Origin: Candidatus Tepidiaquacellales bacterium UBA6667
GTDB lineage: Bacteria; Bacteroidota; Ignavibacteria; Tepidaquicellales; Tepidaquicellaceae
Length of the DNA stretch: 12,317 nucleotides
Direction: 5' to 3'
Assembly: GCA_002455255.1 (NCBI GenBank)
Contig: DKKL01000001.1
Location: 8,985-21,301, forward strand
Translations under genes and position numbers: made by a program
The notes under the pieces: generated by a model
What the model saw: only the letters and a program-made list of their open reading frames with translations
Databases searched by the model: none
Told to the model about the DNA's origin: nothing
Shown: piece by piece, positions 6,935-12,317 of the stretch
Numbering within the stretch: the first letter of the stretch is position 1
Layout: every line of letters begins with the position of its first letter

Positions 6935-9357
6935 TAAAACAGTTTAAACTTTTCAGGTTCCGCTTCATTCATTATTTCATAAACAGTTTTAAAAACATCT
7001 TCCGAATTAGGTTTTGAGAAATAATCACCATCTGAACCATAAGCAGGTCTGTGTGGCTGAGCAGCCAGACATTTAGGAATTGAATCAAGAAACTTATAAC
7101 CTCCCTGTTCATCTATCACCTGTTGCATCATAAATGCAGAAGCACCACCCGGAACGTCTTCATCCAGGAATAAAACCCTGTTTGTCTTTTTTAAAGATTC
7201 TATTATTATTCCGAATCTGTCAAATGGAATTAATGTTTGAACATCAATTAGTTCTACTGAAATTCCGACAGATTTTAATTTTTGTATAGCTACTTTTGCA
7301 ATATCAACACACGCTCCATAAGTAACTAAAGTTAAATCAGTTCCTTCTTCAATTATTTCGGGCTTTCCGAGAGGAACACAAAATTCTCCGATATTTTCCG
7401 GAAGTTTTTCTTTTAATCTGTAAGCGTTCAATCTTTCAACAATCAATCCAGGTTCATCAGATTTCAATAAAGTATTATAAAAACCGGCAGCTTGCGTCAT
7501 ATTTCTTGGAACGCAAACATACATACCTCTTAATGAATTTATAACAGCACCCATTGGTGAACCCGAATGCCATATTCCTTCTAATCTGTGACCTCTTGTT
7601 CTCACAATTAATGGGGCTTTTTGGCCACCTTTTGTTCTATATTGCAGACACGCCACATCATCCGTTAAAATCTGCAATGCATAAAATAAATAATCAAGAT
7701 ATTGAATTTCAACAATTGGTTTTAAACCGCGTATTGCAGCACCTATTCCCTGACCAATAATTGTTGCTTCTCTAATACCGGTATCTGTAACTCTTATCTC
7801 ACCATATTTCTTTTGCATTCCTGCCAATCCCTGATTCACATCACCTATATTGCCAACATCTTCACCGATTACAAATACACGCGGATCTCTGTTTAATATA
7901 TTGTCAAAAGCATTATTTAAAATTTCAAATCCATTTAATACCTGTGAATCTTCTTTATACACAGGTTTTATTTCTTCAATGTTCAAAGCATTTTCATCAG
8001 AATTTGAATATAAGTGAGAACTGTATTTATCCCAGTTCTCTGATGCATATTTTTTATTCCAATTTATTAACTCATCTCTGTCTTTAGATTCTTCATCTTT
8101 AGTTAAAATCAAAACATCATATATTGCCTGAACTATAGGTTTACGAACATAATCGAGAGTCTTTTCCAGAGAAGATTTTATATTTAAAATTTCATTTTTA
8201 TTTGAAGAATTGGCAGAAATTTTTTCAAACAAATCGCAAACTTGCTTTTTCTCATAATTTATAGGATTTAAATATTCTTTCCATGCCTCTTCCTGAGATT
8301 TTTTTGTAAACTTTTTAGCTTCTTCTTCTATTTTATCAAGTTCAGATTCTGTTGCAATTCCTTTTTCCAATATCCAACATCTCATTTGCTTGATGCAGCA
8401 AAAATCATTTTCCCACTGAAGCCGATTTTTATCTTTATATCTTTCATGAGAGCCGGAGGTTGAGTGTCCCTGTGGTTGAGTAACCTCAGTAATATGAAAT
8501 AATGCAGGGATGTGATTTTTTCTGACGAGTTCAATTCCTTCTTTATAAATTTTTACAAGATTTTCATAATCCCAACCTTTACATTTGAAAATATAAAAAC
8601 CCTGTTTTGTTTTATCATCATATTCAAACCCTTTTAGGATTTCGGAAATATTCTGTTTTGTAACCTGATAAGAATTTGGAACTGAAATTCCATAGCCATC
8701 ATCCCAAACTGAAATAGCCATTGGAACCATTAAAACCCCTGCGGCATTAATTGATTCAAAAAACATTCCTTCGGCACAGGAAGCATTCCCTATAGTTCCA
8801 AATGCAACTTCATTTCCCTTATCTGTAAACTCTTTATATTTATGAAGGTCTTTATTATTTCTGTAAAGTTTTGAAGCATAAGCCAATCCGACCAATCTTT
8901 GCATTTGGCTACCGGTGGGAGAAATATCAGCACTTGAATTTTTCATCTCCATTAGGTTTTTCCAATTACCATTTTCGTCAAGTGAACGTGTTGCAAAGTG
9001 TCCGTTCATAGATCTTCCTGCGGAAGCCGGTTCGAGATGAACATCAGGAGTTGCATAAAGCTGAGCAAAAAATTCTTTAACAGTCAATTGACCGATTGCC
9101 ATCATAAAAGTTTGGTCGCGATAATAACCGCTTCTGAAGTCACCTTTTTTAAATGCTTTAGCCATTGCAATTTGTGGAATTTCTTTTCCGTCTCCGAATA
9201 TTCCAAATTTAGCTTTACCGGTTAATACTTCTTTTCTTCCGAGTAGTGATGCTTGTCTGCTTTCATTTGCAAGTTTAAAATCTTCAAGTATTTCGGTTTT
9301 GTTATAATTTTCTGTAAATAAATCTTTCTTAGCTTTCGTTTTTGCTTCTTTTGACAT
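6931..9357 (-). CDS. 2-oxoacid dehydrogenase E1 component, alpha and beta subunits fused
   Basis: Thiamine-diphosphate E1 enzyme that decarboxylates a 2-oxoacid and loads the acyl group onto lipoyl-E2. Residues about 20-330 are E1 alpha: GYYRDQTFMMAIG (77-89), the ThDP-motif region GTIGNASCAEG (187-197) through VWDDGYGIS (217-225), and the GHSTSGSHERY loop (297-307). A helical, Lys/Glu-rich linker runs about 330-470. Residues about 472-808 are E1 beta: VFVIGEDVGNIGDV (494-507, catalytic-type E499), GIREATIIGQGIGAA, QYLDYLFYALQILTDD, DVQTLIPFD and AQPHRPAYGSDGDYFSKP (766-783). Single-chain alpha-beta E1 proteins of about 800 residues are known in Bacteroidota. Pyruvate versus branched-chain substrate is not decidable here. 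The usual GDG is GNA at 190-192. Start ATG follows TTTCTA without a Shine-Dalgarno. No E2 or E3 gene is in the window. Confidence 0.92.
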   Translation of the reverse strand: MSKEAKTKAKKDLFTENYNKTEILEDFKLANESRQASLLGRKEVLTGKAKFGIFGDGKEIPQIAMAKAFKKGDFRSGYYRDQTFMMAIGQLTVKEFFAQLYATPDVHLEPASAGRSMNGHFATRSLDENGNWKNLMEMKNSSADISPTGSQMQRLVGLAYASKLYRNNKDLHKYKEFTDKGNEVAFGTIGNASCAEGMFFESINAAGVLMVPMAISVWDDGYGISVPNSYQVTKQNISEILKGFEYDDKTKQGFYIFKCKGWDYENLVKIYKEGIELVRKNHIPALFHITEVTQPQGHSTSGSHERYKDKNRLQWENDFCCIKQMRCWILEKGIATESELDKIEEEAKKFTKKSQEEAWKEYLNPINYEKKQVCDLFEKISANSSNKNEILNIKSSLEKTLDYVRKPIVQAIYDVLILTKDEESKDRDELINWNKKYASENWDKYSSHLYSNSDENALNIEEIKPVYKEDSQVLNGFEILNNAFDNILNRDPRVFVIGEDVGNIGDVNQGLAGMQKKYGEIRVTDTGIREATIIGQGIGAAIRGLKPIVEIQYLDYLFYALQILTDDVACLQYRTKGGQKAPLIVRTRGHRLEGIWHSGSPMGAVINSLRGMYVCVPRNMTQAAGFYNTLLKSDEPGLIVERLNAYRLKEKLPENIGEFCVPLGKPEIIEEGTDLTLVTYGACVDIAKVAIQKLKSVGISVELIDVQTLIPFDRFGIIIESLKKTNRVLFLDEDVPGGASAFMMQQVIDEQGGYKFLDSIPKCLAAQPHRPAYGSDGDYFSKPNSEDVFKTVYEIMNEAEPEKFKLFY

Positions 9358-9657
9358 TAGAAATGTATAGGTTTAAAATAGAATATTAAAATTCATAAGT
9401 ATAAAGATACTCATTTTTTAAGAGTGGTTAAATTCCAAAAATGGGTTTAAAAATTTATAGATTCACTTCCTTCCAAACCGAATCAAAACTTCACTTTGAA
9501 TTAACACGAATTAATTGAATTACACAAATGACTTAAAACTTTGTTAATAATCTAAGATAGATTCTAATTAAAATATTAGATATGTTTTGAACCGGAACTA
9601 AAAAAAGACATGGCGGAGTTCCCTGCTAAAAAATAGTTTAACCGCAGATCGATTAGT
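9358..9657. other. AT-rich intergenic spacer with degenerate GAATTA repeats, no gene
   Basis: I find no supportable coding frame or RNA gene in this spacer. It must hold the promoter of the E1 gene (reading left from 9357), but no convincing -35/-10 pair stands out. Minus-strand TATACT (about 9399-9404) lies roughly 45 bp before the ATG with no good partner. Around 9498-9525 there is a loose direct repeat of GAATTAACAC, GAATTAATT and GAATTACAC. AATCT (9549-9553) and AGATT (9559-9563) form a short inverted repeat. Past the stop of the Asp-box gene, the minus strand carries a GCGG...CCGC pair (about 9641-9644 and 9613-9616) followed by CTTTTTTT (from about 9608). This could be a weak terminator, but the stem is too short and the loop too long to call. 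Confidence 0.5.
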
Positions 9658-12144
9658 CTATTTTATTAATACCATTTTTTTAACAGATGAAGAATTATCG
9701 AATACAATCTTGTAAAAATAAATCCCGCTTGAATAAGCAGATGCATCCCATTCAACGGAATATTTGCCGGGGGTTAACACTTGGTTAACTAAACTTTTTA
9801 CTAATCTTCCGTTTACGTCATATATATTTAATGAAACGGAGGAAGAATATGGAATATCAAAATTAATCTTTGTTGTCGGATTAAACGGATTTGGATAGTT
9901 TTGATTTAATTCAAAAACAGTTGGAATAGTATTTTCTTCTTTTGCAATATTCATAGTATATTCAGGTCGTAGTTTTAAAACAATATTTTCATAACTATTT
10001 CCGCTAGTAGTGGGGATTGTTATTGAATCTGATGAATAGCCAATTTTATAAGCGTATAAAATATTATTACCCATTTGCATTCCATTTAGATTAAAAATTC
10101 CATTCATATCTGAATATTTAAATCCCGTAAAATTACCATTATTCTTTATAGCAATTAAAACATCTTTCAAAGGACTTTGATTATTAGTTGGTGATATTCT
10201 GTAAGTTTTTCCTGATATATTTACATTATTGTTTGAATTAATAATTCTATGAACATGAATATCAACATTGGATAAATTTGATGATGGGTAAATTTTATTT
10301 GCTTTATGCCAATCAACAGCTGACATATGAAAAGTTGGTATAAAATCAGGTGTAATTTGAGAATTTGGATATGCTACAATCAACAATGAGTCAGGTTCAA
10401 CAAAATTAAAATTATAAACTCCACCAATTATTTGCGATGAATCTTTGATTTCAACTTGACCATTTATTCTATTGTATTTCAAAAGTTTAACCAATCCACC
10501 CGACACGGTAGATTGATTGTCTGAATACCTGACAATACCTGAAACTGAAAACATCTGTTTATATAAAGAAGTATCTCCGTATAAAGTACCGTTAATGACT
10601 GCACCTTTTAATGAATAACTCATTAGGTCAACTTCTACAGCAAGAAAAGCCCCAATACCTAAATTTTTATAGAATGTTCTTCTAAAATCAATTGTTATAA
10701 AATTTTGAAGATAATTATAACTCTTGGTTTCGATATTTTGACCTAAATAAGATGTATTAATTGTATCAATTTCATTTAAAATACTTTTTTCACTACAAAA
10801 TTTTAAAGTATCAAATAAACTCGATGATAAACTGTCAATTTTGTATAAATTATTATTTAAACAGTTCAACTGGCTTCTGATTCCTAAAATATTAGAAGTT
10901 AAAGTGTCATAAGTTAACCAGTCAAATCCCCAGAAGAAATAGTTAGGAGTAAATTTGAAAAATTTCCTACCGCCTATTGTTGCTGTATCAGTAATTTTTA
11001 CTTCCAAAGAATCATCCGGAGCGGGCAATACTCTTAATTTATAAACCCATCTATTACCGAGATGTAATGGGAAAAATTTTGAAGTTTCAGGATTAATAGT
11101 AAATACTTCTGAGCGAGAGACTTTATAAACTCCTTTTGAGGTTGCGACAATTAGTGTATCTCCCATATTGGAATTTTTCATAATTCCGACAACATTTTGA
11201 GAAGGCAAGAATCCATTATTATATAAAGCGAAATTTATACCACCGTTTGTAGAGCGTAATAATCCTGTAGAGTTCCCTGCCCAGATAGTTTGTGGATTAG
11301 TCGGGTCAAGTTCAATTGTATTTAGCGGAGATTCATTTATAATATTCCAGTTTAATCCGTTATTTGTTGTTTTATATAATTTGTTTGCAAGAAGATAAAT
11401 TGATTGGGATGATTCATCATATTCAAATGATTTAATTTGTCCTATATTATTTAATGATATTGAAAAATTAGTTCCTGAGTTAGAACTGATTAATAAGTTA
11501 TTATTCCCATTCCCATATACAAATTGCGGATTAAAATTATTTATTGATAAAAATTTATTTTGTGAAATCCATGAAAACAGACCGGAAGAGTCTATTTTTA
11601 TCCAATTGTTTCCTCTGTTTGTAGATTTATAAATATTTTTGTTAAATACATACATCATAAGTGAATCATTATTCTTATATATGTCAATTCCTTGCACAGG
11701 ATCTGTCATAGAACTTCCTGCTAAGGAGTTATAATTTAAACCATTATTTGTAGTTAAATATATAATTTGCGATGGTTCCCACCAAGCGAGTTGCCTTGTA
11801 TATAATATTATATTAGTATCCTGCGAAGATTGTTTTAATCCTGTTGCATATCCAAAATGGATCCCCATAATTAAATCATAATTATTACGAAGAATATTAT
11901 TATGAGAGTTTGGAATTATTGAGTTTCCAGATATTTTATAAATCATTCCATTCCTATAATCTATTAGAGGTATTTGATTATATCCGAATATCTGAAAATA
12001 AAAATTATTATAACCTAATGAATTTTTATTTGTCTTATACACAAAATTAATATTCATAGAATCAGATGAATACAATCTAATGTTTGTGCTTTCGGAAAAC
12101 AATTGATTGGTAAAAATTAATAATATGAAAATAATTTTTTTCAT
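9658..12144 (-). CDS. Secreted Asp-box (BNR-like) repeat protein with T9SS C-terminal sorting domain
   Basis: An 828-residue exported protein of unknown function. It opens with a signal peptide (MKKIIFILLIFTNQLFS, cleavage likely near residue 17). The N-terminal third has five Asp-box motifs: TTNNGLNY (131-138), STNRGNNW (174-181), SSNSGTNF (220-227), TTNNGLNW (259-266) and STNGGINF (298-305). This suggests a beta-propeller of the sialidase/YCF48/sortilin fold, without visible sialidase catalytic residues. A middle region with FPLHLGNRWVYK (358-369) follows, then beta-sandwich segments resembling carboxypeptidase-regulatory modules (VSGIVRYSDN and VNISGKTYRI). The end, from 747 (NQNYPNPFNPTTKINF) to the terminal KKMVLIK, is a type A T9SS sorting domain, so the protein should cross the outer membrane and be released or surface-anchored. 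It starts 6 nt after the stop of another sorting-domain gene. Confidence 0.88.
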   Translation of the reverse strand: MKKIIFILLIFTNQLFSESTNIRLYSSDSMNINFVYKTNKNSLGYNNFYFQIFGYNQIPLIDYRNGMIYKISGNSIIPNSHNNILRNNYDLIMGIHFGYATGLKQSSQDTNIILYTRQLAWWEPSQIIYLTTNNGLNYNSLAGSSMTDPVQGIDIYKNNDSLMMYVFNKNIYKSTNRGNNWIKIDSSGLFSWISQNKFLSINNFNPQFVYGNGNNNLLISSNSGTNFSISLNNIGQIKSFEYDESSQSIYLLANKLYKTTNNGLNWNIINESPLNTIELDPTNPQTIWAGNSTGLLRSTNGGINFALYNNGFLPSQNVVGIMKNSNMGDTLIVATSKGVYKVSRSEVFTINPETSKFFPLHLGNRWVYKLRVLPAPDDSLEVKITDTATIGGRKFFKFTPNYFFWGFDWLTYDTLTSNILGIRSQLNCLNNNLYKIDSLSSSLFDTLKFCSEKSILNEIDTINTSYLGQNIETKSYNYLQNFITIDFRRTFYKNLGIGAFLAVEVDLMSYSLKGAVINGTLYGDTSLYKQMFSVSGIVRYSDNQSTVSGGLVKLLKYNRINGQVEIKDSSQIIGGVYNFNFVEPDSLLIVAYPNSQITPDFIPTFHMSAVDWHKANKIYPSSNLSNVDIHVHRIINSNNNVNISGKTYRISPTNNQSPLKDVLIAIKNNGNFTGFKYSDMNGIFNLNGMQMGNNILYAYKIGYSSDSITIPTTSGNSYENIVLKLRPEYTMNIAKEENTIPTVFELNQNYPNPFNPTTKINFDIPYSSSVSLNIYDVNGRLVKSLVNQVLTPGKYSVEWDASAYSSGIYFYKIVFDNSSSVKKMVLIK

Positions 12145-12150
12145 GGAGGA

Positions 12151-12317
12151 CTATTTTATTAAAATCATTTTTTTAATGTCTGTAAAATTATCTATATTTA
12201 ATTTATAAAAATAAACACCGGATGAATATCCCGATGCATTCCATTCTATATTGTATGTGCCGGCAGGCAGATTTTTTTCAACCAGTTTTTCAATTAATTT
12301 ACCTGATATATCATAAA
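12151..12317 (-). CDS. C-terminal tail of a second T9SS sorting-domain protein, cut by the window edge
   Basis: Reading the minus strand from the window edge, an open frame of 54 codons ends at the TAG (12153-12151). It runs from YDISGKLIEKLVE through AGTYNIEWNASGYSSGVYFY to KKMILIK, which is the second half of a type A T9SS sorting domain. Aligned without gaps to the last 54 residues of the neighbouring 828-residue protein, I count 29 identities, so the two share the export tag. The rest lies beyond the window, so its function cannot be stated. The next gene starts 6 nt downstream on the same strand, indicating co-transcription. Confidence 0.85.
   Translation of the reverse strand, partial: YDISGKLIEKLVEKNLPAGTYNIEWNASGYSSGVYFYKLNIDNFTDIKKMILIK

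Noticed and set aside
7554..9225. Short plus-strand frames inside the E1 fusion gene
   Set aside because: They lie opposite conserved E1 coding sequence and have no domain or start signal.
5858..9357. The Rieske oxygenase and E1 genes as one catabolic cluster
   Set aside because: They are convergent, cannot share a promoter, and no E2, E3, reductase or transporter accompanies them.
9605..9645. A terminator after the Asp-box protein gene
   Set aside because: The GCGG...CCGC stem is only 4 bp with a loop of about 24 nt. The following T-run alone is not enough in DNA this AT-rich.
1..12317. CRISPR array, tRNA or rRNA gene, insertion sequence, phage or defence genes
   Set aside because: I looked on both strands and saw no regularly spaced repeats, cloverleaf sequences, transposase motifs or defence-type domains.

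Overview
The window is AT-rich chromosomal DNA and reads as ordinary core and metabolic genes of a bacterium in the Bacteroidota/Chlorobiota neighbourhood. Ignavibacteria-like is my best guess. The evidence is two tandem minus-strand genes ending in type IX secretion (T9SS) C-terminal sorting domains, one with the intact NYPNPFNPTT-type start common in that group. A single-chain E1 alpha/beta 2-oxoacid dehydrogenase and the absence of Shine-Dalgarno sequences upstream of the starts fit the same placement. The taxon is an inference, not a measurement.

Left part, plus strand: the 3' end of an unrecognised gene (to 307), then glutamate racemase (murI) and orotate phosphoribosyltransferase (pyrE) two bases apart, then an acyl-CoA dehydrogenase with its own plausible promoter and a clear intrinsic terminator (3045-3068). 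A second plus-strand run follows: ftsY (SRP receptor), mutL (mismatch-repair endonuclease, overlapping ftsY by 11 bp from a TTG start) and a Rieske-type oxygenase 10 bp downstream.

Right part, minus strand: the fused E1 gene meets the Rieske oxygenase tail to tail, with the two stop codons overlapping in a 4-bp TTAG. A 300-bp AT-rich spacer separates it from a two-gene run of secreted T9SS cargo. One member is a complete 828-residue Asp-box (BNR-like) protein. The other, upstream of it on that strand, is only a 54-residue tail cut by the window edge.

The genes serve separate jobs: cell-wall D-glutamate, pyrimidine synthesis, fatty or branched acyl-CoA oxidation, membrane protein targeting, mismatch repair, 2-oxoacid decarboxylation and secretion. 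I see no mobile element, CRISPR array, RNA gene or obvious new multi-gene system. The most interesting small-scale signals are a 13-bp perfect inverted repeat that buries the TTG start of murI, the SD-less start sites with two TTG starts, the terminator lying 12 bp before ftsY, the GNA variant of the thiamine-diphosphate motif in the E1 fusion, and the stand-alone Rieske oxygenase.
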